Assembly: GCF_009733595.1 (NCBI RefSeq)
Contig: NZ_WOFH01000016.1
Location: forward strand, 122,914-186,913
DNA: 64,000 nt
DNA from: Actinomadura litoris
GTDB taxonomy: Bacteria; Actinomycetota; Actinomycetes; Streptosporangiales; Streptosporangiaceae
Direction: 5' to 3'
Positions 24,664-32,239 of the stretch are shown one piece after another (position 1 is the stretch's first letter; every line of letters starts with the position of its first letter). The notes beneath the pieces are model-generated. The model saw only the letters and a list, made by a program, of their open reading frames with translations, had not been told where the DNA came from and ran no database searches. Position numbers and translations under genes: made by a program.

Positions 24664-25290
24664 TCAGCCGGGCGGCGACTCGCCCTCGTCCTCCTGGTAG
24701 GAGTAGCGCTGCTCGCGCCACGGGTCGGCGACGTTGTGGTAGCCGCGCTCCTCCCAGAAGCCGCGGCGGTCCCTCACCAGGTACTCCACGCCCCGGACCC
24801 ACTTCACGCTCTTCCACGCGTACAGGTGCGGCACGACGATGCGGATCGGGAACCCGTGGTCGGGGCTGAGCCGCTCCCCGTCGCGGTGCGTGGCGAACAT
24901 CGTCCCGTCGGCGAGGAAGTCGGTCATCCGGATGTTGGCGCTGTAGCCGTACTCGGCCCAGACCATGACGTGGGTGACGTCCGGCGCGGGCGGCGCGAGG
25001 TCCACGATCAGCGTGCAGGGCACGCCCCGCCACTCGTTGTCGGGGATCGTGAACTTGGTGACGCAGTGGAAGTCGCCGACGGCCTCGGACTTCGGGAGCG
25101 CGTCGAACTCGTCCCAGCTCCAGCGGTACTGCCCGCCCGACTCGGTGGCGCCGAAGACCCGGAAGTCCCAGCCCTCCGGGCGGAACCTGGGCACCGGCCC
25201 GTAGTGGAGGACCGGCCAGCCCCGGGGGACGTACTGGCCGGGCGGAAGGTCCCGCGGATCCGGCGCGGGCTCATCGGGTGGGGACGACAT
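24664..25290 (-). CDS. Sulfite oxidase-like molybdopterin oxidoreductase
   Basis: 208 aa, single oxidoreductase molybdopterin-binding domain (SuoX/YuiH-like). GWPVLHYGPVPRF, WSWDEFDALP and DFHCVTKFTIPDNEWRGVP include the Cys that ligates molybdenum. WAEYGYSANIRMTDFL, LSPDHGFPIRIVVPHLYAWKSVKWVRGVEYL and GFWEERGYHNVADPWREQRY are strongly conserved in the actinobacterial subgroup. No signal peptide, membrane helix, heme or dimerisation domain, so electron partner and substrate are unknown. ATG start; transcribed alone and convergent with nothing close (123 nt to the histidine kinase promoter region). Confidence 0.9.
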   Translation of the reverse strand: MSSPPDEPAPDPRDLPPGQYVPRGWPVLHYGPVPRFRPEGWDFRVFGATESGGQYRWSWDEFDALPKSEAVGDFHCVTKFTIPDNEWRGVPCTLIVDLAPPAPDVTHVMVWAEYGYSANIRMTDFLADGTMFATHRDGERLSPDHGFPIRIVVPHLYAWKSVKWVRGVEYLVRDRRGFWEERGYHNVADPWREQRYSYQEDEGESPPG

Positions 25291-25366
25291 GACGCGGCCA
25301 TCCTGCCATCCGGCGTGAGCTGAGCCATATTCGCCCCCCGTACGGAGCGGGGGCCCGGGAATCGGC

Positions 25367-25372
25367 TACGCT
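25367..25372 (+). promoter_or_regulatory. -10 box of the aro leader transcript
   Basis: TACGCT ends 6 nt before the GTG of the leader peptide, so transcription should begin at or next to that codon (leaderless). No clear -35 was found. Confidence 0.6.
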
Positions 25373-25378
25373 GACCTC

Positions 25379-25447
25379 GTGCGCAACGTCGTGTATTTCT
25401 TTTGGTTCGACCAGCCCGGGCGGCTGGTCTGCCAGACGTTGCGCTGA
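25379..25447 (+). CDS. Aromatic-codon leader peptide of the DAHP synthase gene (22 aa)
   Basis: A GTG-started 22-codon ORF whose product begins MRNVVYFFWFDQP and ends LVCQTLR. It carries a run Tyr-Phe-Phe-Trp-Phe, codons for all three aromatic amino acids, directly upstream of the first enzyme of aromatic synthesis. It is predicted leaderless. The 3' part of the ORF forms GACCAGCC/GGCTGGTC (25409-25429), which competes with GGTCTG/CAGACC (25426-25453) and with a downstream 18-bp hairpin. Stalling at scarce aromatic tRNAs would reshuffle these helices, the standard logic of transcription attenuation. Confidence 0.85.
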   Translation: MRNVVYFFWFDQPGRLVCQTLR

Positions 25448-25457
25448 CAGACCACCA

Positions 25458-25498
25458 GACGAAGAGCCCCGGGCCCCAGCGGCCCGGGGCTCTTCGTC
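25458..25498 (+). terminator. Attenuator hairpin before the DAHP synthase gene
   Basis: Perfect 18-bp arms beginning GACGAAGAGCCCCGGGCC, with a CCAGC loop, 10 nt after the leader peptide stop. It lacks a long T-run (GTCGTT follows), as is usual in this GC range. A second perfect hairpin GCGGGGGCC/GGCCCCCGC (25514-25534) lies just before the Shine-Dalgarno AGGAGAGG of the enzyme gene. Confidence 0.85.
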
Positions 25499-25558
25499 GT
25501 TCCAGGGATGTTCGCGGGGGCCGCCGGCCCCCGCGCCACGAGGAGAGGCAGCACACCA

Positions 25559-26599
25559 ATGGTCGTCGTCATGGCCCCCGAGGCCAACGAAGCGGATGTC
25601 CGGGCCGTCGTCTCACTGGTCGAGACGGCGGGCGGCGACGCGTTCGTCAGCCGCGGTGTCGAGCGGACCATCGTCGGGCTCGTCGGCGACGTCCAGCAGT
25701 TCGCCTCCCTGAACCTGCGCGGGATGCGCGGCGTCAGCGACGTGATCCGCATCTCCGCGCCGCACAAGCTGGTGAGCCGCGAGAACCACCCCGAGCGGAC
25801 GGTCGTGCGGGTCGGCGGCGTCCCGGTCGGCCCCGGCACGATGACGCTGATCGCCGGCCCGTGCGCGGTGGAGACCCCCGAGCAGACGCTCGGCGCCGCG
25901 CAGATGGCGAAGGCGGCCGGCGCGACGCTGCTGCGCGGCGGCGCGTTCAAGCCCCGGACCTCCCCGTACGCGTTCCAGGGCCTCGGTGAGGCGGGCCTGC
26001 GCATCCTCGCGGACGTGCGGGAGGAGACCGGCATGCCGATCGTCACCGAGGTGGTGGACGCCCGGGACGTCGACCTCGTCGCCTCCTACGCCGACATGCT
26101 CCAGATCGGCACCCGCAACGCGCAGAACTTCGCGCTGCTCCAGGCGGCGGGCGAGGCGGGGCGCCCGGTCATGCTCAAGCGCGGCATGAACGGCACGATC
26201 GAGGAGTGGCTGATGGCCGCCGAGTACATCGCGCAGCGCGGCAACCTCGACATCGTGCTGTGCGAGCGCGGCATCCGCACCTTCGAGCGCGCCACCCGCA
26301 ACACCCTGGACATCTCCGCGGTCCCGGTGGCGCAGCGCATGTCGCACCTGCCGGTGATCGTGGACCCGTCCCACTCGGGCGGCAGCCGCGACCTGGTGCT
26401 GCCGCTGACCCGCGCCGCGATCGCGGTCGGCGCCGACGGCGTGATCATCGACGTGCACCCGCACCCGGAGACCGCGCTGTGCGACGGCCCGCAGGCCCTC
26501 GTGGACGGCGACCTGCGCGAGCTGGCCAAGATCGTCCGCGACCTGCCGCCGATGGTGGGCCGCGTGCTCACCGGGACGGCCGACGGCGTCCCCGCCTGA
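25559..26599 (+). CDS. aroF: 3-deoxy-7-phosphoheptulonate (DAHP) synthase, type I beta with regulatory N-terminus
   Basis: 346 aa. Condenses PEP and erythrose 4-phosphate in the first step of the shikimate pathway. Residues 1-75 form a ferredoxin-like regulatory domain (VVVMAPEANEADVRAVV...), which mediates feedback inhibition in homologues. The catalytic barrel contains IAGPCAVE, LLRGGAFKPRTSPYAFQG, TEVVDARD, QIGTRNAQNF, MLKRGMNGTIEEWL, and PVIVDPSHSGGSRDLV with metal-binding His. The ATG at 25559 follows AGGAGAGG by 10 nt; a longer frame from 25508 crosses the hairpins and is unlikely. Expression is probably set by the upstream aromatic attenuator. Confidence 0.95.
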   Translation: MVVVMAPEANEADVRAVVSLVETAGGDAFVSRGVERTIVGLVGDVQQFASLNLRGMRGVSDVIRISAPHKLVSRENHPERTVVRVGGVPVGPGTMTLIAGPCAVETPEQTLGAAQMAKAAGATLLRGGAFKPRTSPYAFQGLGEAGLRILADVREETGMPIVTEVVDARDVDLVASYADMLQIGTRNAQNFALLQAAGEAGRPVMLKRGMNGTIEEWLMAAEYIAQRGNLDIVLCERGIRTFERATRNTLDISAVPVAQRMSHLPVIVDPSHSGGSRDLVLPLTRAAIAVGADGVIIDVHPHPETALCDGPQALVDGDLRELAKIVRDLPPMVGRVLTGTADGVPA

Positions 26600-26637
26600 G
26601 CCGGTCGCGCGGGGGCCGGTCGCCACGTCTGGCCTGG

Positions 26638-26643
26638 TAGCCT
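26638..26643 (+). promoter_or_regulatory. -10 box of the EamA transporter transcript
   Basis: TAGCCT ends 7 nt before the ATG of a 13-codon upstream ORF, the spacing of a leaderless start. It lies 39 nt after the aroF stop, so the transporter has its own transcript. Confidence 0.55.
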
Positions 26644-26650
26644 CGGCGGC

Positions 26651-26692
26651 ATGGCGTACTGGACCTCCAACCTCGGGCCACCCCGCTCCTGA
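26651..26692 (+). CDS. Upstream ORF (13 aa) ahead of the EamA transporter
   Basis: Encodes MAYWTSNLGPPRS. It is predicted leaderless from TAGCCT. The adjacent Tyr-Trp codons and a Gly-Pro-Pro before the end are features of attenuator or arrest peptides. A hairpin CCCCG/CGGGG (26681-26697) encloses the stop codon and a stronger hairpin (26729-26756) lies downstream, before the GTG of the transporter at 26819. A regulatory role is an inference; the alternative is a chance short ORF. Confidence 0.55.
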   Translation: MAYWTSNLGPPRS

Positions 26693-26728
26693 CGGGGCGC
26701 GGCGACACGACCTCCCTGAGACCTGCCG

Positions 26729-26756
26729 CGGCCCGGCGCTGACCTGCGCCGGGCTG
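26729..26756 (+). terminator. Hairpin between uORF and EamA gene, possible attenuator
   Basis: Perfect 9-bp arms GCCCGGCGC / GCGCCGGGC (26731-26739, 26746-26754) around a 6-nt loop, extended by one G-T and one C-G pair. No T-run. Its position after the uORF suggests conditional termination or an mRNA stability element. Confidence 0.5.
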
Positions 26757-26818
26757 GCATCCTCCTGCGCCCCGGATCCGGATCATCCCCTCCCGATTCG
26801 AGCCCAGGAGCATCTCCC

Positions 26819-27880
26819 GTGGCAGTGCGCACGTTCAGGCCGAACACCTCCAAGCAGGGCACCTCCAAGCAGGGCACCTCCAAGCAGGGCACCTCCAAGC
26901 AGGGCACCTCCAAGCAGGGCACCTCCAAGCAGGGCACCTCCAAGCAGGGCACCTCCAAGCAGGGCACCTCCAAGCAGGGCACGTCCCCCGGGCCCGCGTC
27001 CCGGCGGCGGCTGCCGGGCGGCAGCGCCGACATCCTCGCCGCCGCGTCCCTGTGGGGGACGACCGGCACCGTCGCGACGTTCGCGGACGGCGCGTCCAGC
27101 GTCTCGCTCGGCGCGGCCCGCATCGTCATCGGCGGGACCGTGCTGGTCGCCCTCGCCGCGCTCACCCGCGCCGCCGGGCTGCGGCGGCTGCTCGCCGCCC
27201 GCCGCTCGTGGCCGCCGCTCGCAGTCGGCGCGGCGGCGATCGCCGTGTACCAGACGGCGTTCTTCGTGGCGGTCGCCCGCACCGGCGTCGCGGCCGGGAC
27301 CGTCGTCACGATCGGCAGCGCGCCCGCCTTCACCGGCCTGATCGGCCTGGTGGTCCACCGGAGCGCGCCGTCGCGGCGCTGGGCGCTCGCGACGGCGGGC
27401 GCGGTCGGCGGCTGCGCGGCGCTGATCGGCGGCGGCCGGGACGCCGGGATCGAGCCGGTCGGCATCGCGCTGGCGCTGGTGGCCGGGCTCGCCTACGCCG
27501 CGTACGCGACGGCGGCGTCCGCGCTGATCTCCCGGGGCGAGGACGACCGGGCCGTCGCGGCGGCGCTGTTCGGGGCGGCGGGCGCCGTGCTGCTGCCCGT
27601 CCTGCTCGTGGGGCCGGCCGGCTGGCTGCTCACCGGGCCGGGCGCGCTCACCGCGCTCTACCTGGGCGCGGTCACCACCGGCGGCGGGTACGTGCTGTTC
27701 ACCCGCGGCCTGCGCACCACCCCCGCGACCACGGCGACGACGCTGACGCTCGCCGAGCCGGCCGTGGCGGCGGTGCTCGGCACGGCCGTCCTCGGCGAGA
27801 GCCTCGGCGCGGTCGCCCTCGGCGGGCTCGCGCTGCTGGCGGCGAGCCTGGTCGTCCTGGTCCTGCCCGCGCGGCGGTAG
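26819..27880 (+). CDS. EamA/DMT-family transporter with an N-terminal TSKQG repeat tract
   Basis: 353 aa. After MAVRTFRPN comes TSKQG repeated nine times, a hydrophilic basic cytoplasmic tail, then SPGPASRRRLPGG and the transporter. Ten predicted helices form two EamA repeats (about 70-205 and 210-350; ILAAASLWGTTGTVATF, IVIGGTVLVALAAL, LYLGAVTTGGGYVLFTRGLRTTPATTATTLTLAEP, GTAVLGESLG). GTG start at 26819, with AGGAG 9 nt upstream. It sits just after aroF and behind its own uORF containing Tyr-Trp codons; export of aromatic amino acids is a guess from this context only. Confidence 0.88.
   Translation: MAVRTFRPNTSKQGTSKQGTSKQGTSKQGTSKQGTSKQGTSKQGTSKQGTSKQGTSPGPASRRRLPGGSADILAAASLWGTTGTVATFADGASSVSLGAARIVIGGTVLVALAALTRAAGLRRLLAARRSWPPLAVGAAAIAVYQTAFFVAVARTGVAAGTVVTIGSAPAFTGLIGLVVHRSAPSRRWALATAGAVGGCAALIGGGRDAGIEPVGIALALVAGLAYAAYATAASALISRGEDDRAVAAALFGAAGAVLLPVLLVGPAGWLLTGPGALTALYLGAVTTGGGYVLFTRGLRTTPATTATTLTLAEPAVAAVLGTAVLGESLGAVALGGLALLAASLVVLVLPARR
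26846..26980 (+). repeat. Nine perfect tandem copies of a 15-bp unit
   Basis: ACCTCCAAGCAGGGC is repeated nine times without a single change (135 bp), in frame with the EamA gene, encoding Thr-Ser-Lys-Gln-Gly each time. The absence of synonymous differences indicates recent expansion by slippage or unequal exchange. It is a tandem repeat without spacers, not a CRISPR. Confidence 0.98.
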
Positions 27881-28015
27881 CGAGGGGCCCCGGCGGGCCC
27901 GCGCGGGCCCGCCGGGGCATCGCGTACGGGGACGGGGGAGACGGGACAGACTCCGCAGTAACAAATTGGTCTGAACCACTCGCCAGAACCGATCTCGGCG
28001 GGGATGATATCCGGC

Positions 28016-28918
28016 ATGACTACGGGCGATGGGGACGCCGGAGGGCGACTTTTCCCGGACAATCTGGACGGCGTCGATCCGGTCGCCGCGGTGATGCTCG
28101 CGGACGCCTGCCGCTCCATCGCGGCCTATCCCGAACTCGTCGTCGTCGGCGCGCTGTTCACCGCCGCCGAGCACGTCCCCGGCGGCTGGCAGATCCTCTG
28201 CCCCTGCGACCCGCTCCCCCAGGGCGCCCGGGAGCTGCTCGCCGACCACCTCGACGACGGCGCGGCCCTCGCCGAGGGCGCGTCCGCGCGGGAGCTGCGG
28301 GAGGCCGCCGACCTGCTGCGCGACTCCCCCGCCGACGACGTGGCGGCCGACGGGCGGCGGTTCCGCGTCGTCCGGATCGAGCAGCTCGTCCGCACCGGCC
28401 CCGACGGCCCCGAGCCGCCGCGCCCCACCGACCTCGACCCGCACCCGGCCGACCGGCGCGCCGTCCCGCCCCGCCCCTACGACCTGCTGCCCGAGGACCG
28501 GGCCGCCTCCGACCTCACCACCGCCGAACTGCTGTGCCAGGTGCTGGACGCGGCGGCCGCGACGGGCAACGAGCCGTCCGGCGCGTTCCTCACCCCGATC
28601 GCCCTCGCGCCCGCGTTCACGGTCGCCGAGCGGCTCGGCGGCCGCTGGCGCCCGATCGGCCGGCTGCACGACACCCCGCGCCAGGCCCGCGCCGCGCTCG
28701 TGACCTACTTCCGGCACGTGATCCCGGCCGTGGAGCAGCCCACCCCGGCCGCGTTCGCCGAGTACACCGAGGCCGCCGACCTGATGGAGGACGAGCCGCG
28801 CCGCAACGGCGTGCAGGCCGCGGGCCGCCGGTTCCGGATCGTCCGCATCGAGCGGATCACCCTGATCGGCCCGGACGGCCCCGAACCGCCCCGCCCCGAC
28901 GACTTCGACACCTGTTGA
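28016..28918 (+). CDS. DUF5954 family protein
   Basis: 300 aa, soluble, acidic. I recognise the actinobacterial DUF5954 pattern: an internal duplication in which GRRFRVVRIEQLVRTGPDGPEPPRP (middle) recurs as GRRFRIVRIERITLIGPDGPEPPRP at the C-terminus, and YDLLPEDRAASDL between. Each half carries a helical segment with EAADLLRD or EAADLMED. No catalytic motif is apparent and no function is known to me. Start ATG 28016 (MTTGDGD); ATG 28004 would add four residues. Alone between convergent and divergent neighbours. Confidence 0.8.
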   Translation: MTTGDGDAGGRLFPDNLDGVDPVAAVMLADACRSIAAYPELVVVGALFTAAEHVPGGWQILCPCDPLPQGARELLADHLDDGAALAEGASARELREAADLLRDSPADDVAADGRRFRVVRIEQLVRTGPDGPEPPRPTDLDPHPADRRAVPPRPYDLLPEDRAASDLTTAELLCQVLDAAAATGNEPSGAFLTPIALAPAFTVAERLGGRWRPIGRLHDTPRQARAALVTYFRHVIPAVEQPTPAAFAEYTEAADLMEDEPRRNGVQAAGRRFRIVRIERITLIGPDGPEPPRPDDFDTC

Positions 28919-28964
28919 CCTGTCCTGGCCCGAAGTGCTCGCCCGGCGTCCCTCCGCGGAATTC

Positions 28965-29001
28965 CCGGCAAGGCTCGCCTGACGGCCGAGGTCCTTGCCG
29001 G
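28965..29001. terminator. Bidirectional terminator between DUF5954 and thiI
   Basis: CCGGCAAGG (28965-28973) and CCTTGCCGG (28993-29001) form a perfect 9-bp stem over a 19-nt partly self-complementary loop between two convergent genes. An overlapping pair GCCTGAC/GTCAGGC reaches the thiI stop. Confidence 0.6.
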
Positions 29002-29012
29002 AGGGCGGGCTG

Positions 29013-30242
29013 TCAGGCTGTCGTGTCCCCGTAGACCGGGCGGTGCTCCTGGACGGAGGCGGCGAGCTGGTCGGCCAGCTCGCCCACGTCCAGGCGCTTC
29101 TCGATTTGGCGGAGGTCGTCGATCTTGGCCTTGGTCTCGGCGCGGCGGGGAGCCAGCATCGTGCAGCAGTCCTCGTCGGGCAGCTCGGAGATCGTCAGCG
29201 TCCGGATGCGGCGCGCCTGGTCCATGATCTCGACCTTGTCCATGCCGACGAGGGGGCGCAGGATCGGCAGCTCGACCGCGTCGTCCAGCGCGGTGATGTT
29301 GGTGAGGGTCTGGCTGGACACCTGGCCGAGCGCGTCACCGGTGATCAGCGCGGAGCCGCGCAGCCGGCGGGCCAGGACCTCGCCGGTGCGCAGCATCAGC
29401 CGGCGCTGCGCGATCACCGCGAGCCGGTCGGCGCCCGAGGACTTGATCTGCTGCTGGGCCTTGCCGAACGGGACGACGAACAGCCGGGAGCCGCCCTGGA
29501 ACTTGTCCAGCTCGCGGACCAGCGCGTACGCCTTGTAGATCGACTCGGGGCCGGTGAAGGGCATGCCGGAGAAGTGCAGGTAGTCGACGCGCAGGCCGCG
29601 GCGCATCATCCGGTACGCGGCGACGGGCGAGTCGATGCCGCCCGACATCAGCACCAGCGCGCGGCCGCTCATGCCGACGGGCAGGCCGCCCTGGCCGGGG
29701 AGGCCGCCGGAGAACACGAACACCTCGTCGCGGTCGACCTCGATCGACAGGGTGTGCTCGGGGGCCTTCAGCCGGACGGGCTGCCCGTACCGGTCGGCGA
29801 CGAGGCCGCCGATGTGCCGGTCGAGCTCGGTGGAGGTCATCGGGAACCGCTTGTCGCGGCGCCGGGACCGGACGGCGAACGCGCCGATCCGGCCGTCCAT
29901 CAGCTCCAGGGCGGCGCGCTCGACGCTGGCGAGGTCCTTGCCGACCCGCCAGGCGCGGTGCGCCCACACGATGCCCATGACGTCGGTGATGCGCTGGGCG
30001 AGCCGGTCGACGGTGGCGGTGTCGGCGTCCTTGGTGCGGACGATGAACACCCCGTGCCGCCTGATCACGTCCACCCGGGCGATCGGGCGGCACGCCATCC
30101 GGACGTTGTCGGCGAGGCGCCGCTCGAACAGCTCGCGGTTCTTGCCCTTCAGCACGACCTCGCCCAGCTTCAGCAGCACGCACGGCTCGCCGTCGACCGG
30201 CGCCTCCCGGACGGCGGCGGGCGCGGTGTCGAGCGTGGTCAT
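29013..30242 (-). CDS. thiI: tRNA uracil 4-sulfurtransferase ThiI
   Basis: 409 aa. Adds sulfur to U8 of tRNAs (4-thiouridine) and in some bacteria supplies sulfur for thiamine thiazole. The N-terminal ferredoxin-like/THUMP region (about 20-180; LKLGEVVLKGKNRELFERRL, FAVRSRRRDKRFPMTSTELDR) binds tRNA. The PP-loop ATPase domain carries RALVLMSGGIDSPVAAY and YLHFSGMPFTG. The Cys pair DEDCCTMLAP is near the C-terminus. There is no C-terminal rhodanese domain, so persulfide must come from elsewhere. ATG start; unlinked to the thiamine operon 15 kb away. Confidence 0.94.
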   Translation of the reverse strand: MTTLDTAPAAVREAPVDGEPCVLLKLGEVVLKGKNRELFERRLADNVRMACRPIARVDVIRRHGVFIVRTKDADTATVDRLAQRITDVMGIVWAHRAWRVGKDLASVERAALELMDGRIGAFAVRSRRRDKRFPMTSTELDRHIGGLVADRYGQPVRLKAPEHTLSIEVDRDEVFVFSGGLPGQGGLPVGMSGRALVLMSGGIDSPVAAYRMMRRGLRVDYLHFSGMPFTGPESIYKAYALVRELDKFQGGSRLFVVPFGKAQQQIKSSGADRLAVIAQRRLMLRTGEVLARRLRGSALITGDALGQVSSQTLTNITALDDAVELPILRPLVGMDKVEIMDQARRIRTLTISELPDEDCCTMLAPRRAETKAKIDDLRQIEKRLDVGELADQLAASVQEHRPVYGDTTA

Positions 30243-30358
30243 GCGTGATCCTCCTGGCGAGGGCCGGAACAGGCCGGACGGTACTGGGGGCGGGCCTCTC
30301 TAGTGTGGCCCACAGTCGGCAACGCCGCGACCGCGTGAACCTGTTCCCGGAGGCGGAC

Positions 30359-30387
30359 CGGCCGGCCGGGGTCGCCCCGGCCGGCCG
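30359..30387 (-). terminator. Terminator after pfkA
   Basis: Perfect 13-bp arms CGGCCGGCCGGGG / CCCCGGCCGGCCG with a 3-nt loop, 17 nt downstream of the pfkA stop on the minus strand. Confidence 0.75.
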
Positions 30388-30404
30388 TCAGGTGGGGCGC
30401 CGCG

Positions 30405-31430
30405 TCAGCCGAAGAAGACCTCGGACTCGGAGTAGCGCTCCAGCGGGACGGTCTTCAGCTCCTTGGTCGCGTCGGCCAGGGCGACGCGGACGATGTCCGT
30501 GCCCTGGAGCGACACCATCTTCCCGTAGTCGCCGTCGCGGACGGCGTCGATCGCCTGGAGGCCGAAGCGGGTGGCGAGCACGCGGTCGAACGCGGTCGGG
30601 GTGCCGCCGCGCTGGATGTGCCCGAGCACGGTGGCGCGGGCCTCCTTGCCGGTGCGCTTCTCGATCTCGTCGGCGAGGGCCTGGCCGATGCCGCCGAGCC
30701 GGACGTGCCCGAACGCGTCGCGCTCGCCGGTCTGGAGCTCCATCTGCCCGTCGATCGGGTGGGCGCCCTCGGACACCACGATGATCGGCGCGAAGCGGGT
30801 CTTGAACCGGCTCTCGACGTACTCGCAGACCTTGTCGATGTCGAAGGGCCGCTCGGGGATGAGGATGACGTTGGCGCCCGCCGCCATCCCGACGTGCAGC
30901 GCGATCCAGCCCGCGTGCCGCCCCATGACCTCGCAGATCAGCGCGCGGTGGTGGCTCTCGGCGGTGGTGTGCAGCCGGTCGACCGCCTCCATGCCGATGT
31001 TGACGGCGGTGTCGAAGCCGAAGGTGTAGTCGGTGGCGTTCAGGTCGTTGTCGATCGTCTTCGGCACTCCGACGACGTCGACCCCGTTCGCGTGCAGCTC
31101 GCGCGCGACGCCGAGGGTGTCCTCGCCGCCGATGGCGATCAGCGCGTCCACGCCGAGCCCGGCGAGGTTGTCCTTGATCCGCTCGACGCCGCCCTCGACC
31201 TTGACGGGGTTGGTCCGCGACGAGCCGAGGATCGTTCCGCCGCGCGGCAGGATCCCTCGGACGGCCTGCACGTCCAGGGCCACGGTGTCGCCCTCCAGCG
31301 GGCCGCGCCAGCCCGCCCGGAAGCCCACGAACTCATAGCCGTAGACCTGGACCCCCTTGCGCACGACAGCGCGGATCACCGCGTTCAGGCCGGGGCAGTC
31401 CCCGCCGCCGGTCAGCACTCCGACGCGCAT
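30405..31430 (-). CDS. pfkA: 6-phosphofructokinase
   Basis: 341 aa. Phosphorylates fructose 6-phosphate in glycolysis. Nucleotide loop VGVLTGGGDCPGLNAVIR, GGTILGSSRTNP, the phosphoryl-donor segment IAIGGEDTLG (GGEDT, as in actinobacterial ATP- or mixed-donor enzymes; PPi enzymes usually have GGDDT), catalytic PKTIDNDL, and substrate loops MGRHAGWIAL and HIQRGGTPTAFDR. The ATG at 31430 follows GGGAGAGGGC; the ORF upstream of it is not needed. Followed by a strong terminator. Confidence 0.95.
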   Translation of the reverse strand: MRVGVLTGGGDCPGLNAVIRAVVRKGVQVYGYEFVGFRAGWRGPLEGDTVALDVQAVRGILPRGGTILGSSRTNPVKVEGGVERIKDNLAGLGVDALIAIGGEDTLGVARELHANGVDVVGVPKTIDNDLNATDYTFGFDTAVNIGMEAVDRLHTTAESHHRALICEVMGRHAGWIALHVGMAAGANVILIPERPFDIDKVCEYVESRFKTRFAPIIVVSEGAHPIDGQMELQTGERDAFGHVRLGGIGQALADEIEKRTGKEARATVLGHIQRGGTPTAFDRVLATRFGLQAIDAVRDGDYGKMVSLQGTDIVRVALADATKELKTVPLERYSESEVFFG

Positions 31431-31564
31431 GCCCTCTCCCTCTCCCGCCACCGGGATCCTCCCTCGTCCACGTGGTCAGACTAGCCGTCCGCACACGGCC
31501 CCTCGGGGCATTCGCCGGTGCCCCCGGCGCGCCGCCATTGGTCTAGACCATAGCCGTCCGGCCC

Positions 31565-32230
31565 CTACTCCGCCTCCTGATCGAGCCCCTTTTCTATGGC
31601 GTAGCGGACGAGCTCGACGCGGTTGTGCAACTGGAGCTTTCCAAGGGTGTTCTGCACGTGGTTCTGGACGGTCCGGTGGGAAAGGACGAGCCGCTGCGCG
31701 ATCTGCTTGTACGTCAGCCCCTTGGCGACCAGGCGCAGCACCTCGGTCTCGCGGTCGGTGAGGCGGGGCGCGCCGTCGTCCGCGCGGGCGGGGGCCGCCG
31801 CGAGCCGCCGGTACTCGCCGAGGACGAGCCCGGCCAGGCCCGGGGTGAAGACCGCGTCGCCCTCCGCCGTCCGCCGGACGGCGTCCAGGAACTCCTCGCG
31901 CGCGGCGGACTTCAGCAGGTAGCCGGTGGCGCCCGCCTTGACCGCCTCCAGGACGTCCTGCTGCTCGCCGCTGGCCGAGAGCACCAGCACGCGGACGGGC
32001 GGGTCGGCGGCGACCAGGTGCCTGGTCACCTCGACGCCGCTGATGTCGGGAAGCTGGAGGTCGACGACCGCGACCACCGGGCGCGCCGCCGCCGCGACGC
32101 GCACCGCCGTGCGGCCGTCGCCCGCCGTCGCGGCCACCTCGTACCCGGCCTCGGCCAGGTCGCGGGCGACCGACTCGCGCCACATCGGATGGTCGTCCAC
32201 GACCATGACCCTGAGGGGAACCTCGCTCAC
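31565..32230 (-). CDS. LuxR-family response regulator
   Basis: 221 aa. Receiver domain (1-125): LRVMVVDDHPMWRESVARD, phospho-acceptor VAVVDLQLPDISG, LVLSASGEQQDV and YLLKSA with the conserved Lys. LuxR/NarL HTH (about 150-215): LTDRETEVLRLVAKGLTYKQIAQRLVLSHRTVQNHVQN. Ends acidic (DQEAE). It starts 9 nt downstream of the sensor kinase gene, so both belong to one operon that also begins with an acyltransferase. Confidence 0.94.
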   Translation of the reverse strand: MSEVPLRVMVVDDHPMWRESVARDLAEAGYEVAATAGDGRTAVRVAAAARPVVAVVDLQLPDISGVEVTRHLVAADPPVRVLVLSASGEQQDVLEAVKAGATGYLLKSAAREEFLDAVRRTAEGDAVFTPGLAGLVLGEYRRLAAAPARADDGAPRLTDRETEVLRLVAKGLTYKQIAQRLVLSHRTVQNHVQNTLGKLQLHNRVELVRYAIEKGLDQEAE

Positions 32231-32239
32231 CCCCTCACC

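Noticed and set aside
26846..26980. Repeat array considered as a CRISPR
   Set aside because: Units are contiguous with no spacers and lie in frame inside a coding sequence; no cas gene is present.
26783..28717. Long minus-strand reading frame through the tandem repeats (repeated LLGGA peptide)
   Set aside because: It is antisense to the EamA and DUF5954 genes, has no recognisable domain, and exists only because the repeats lack stops in that frame.
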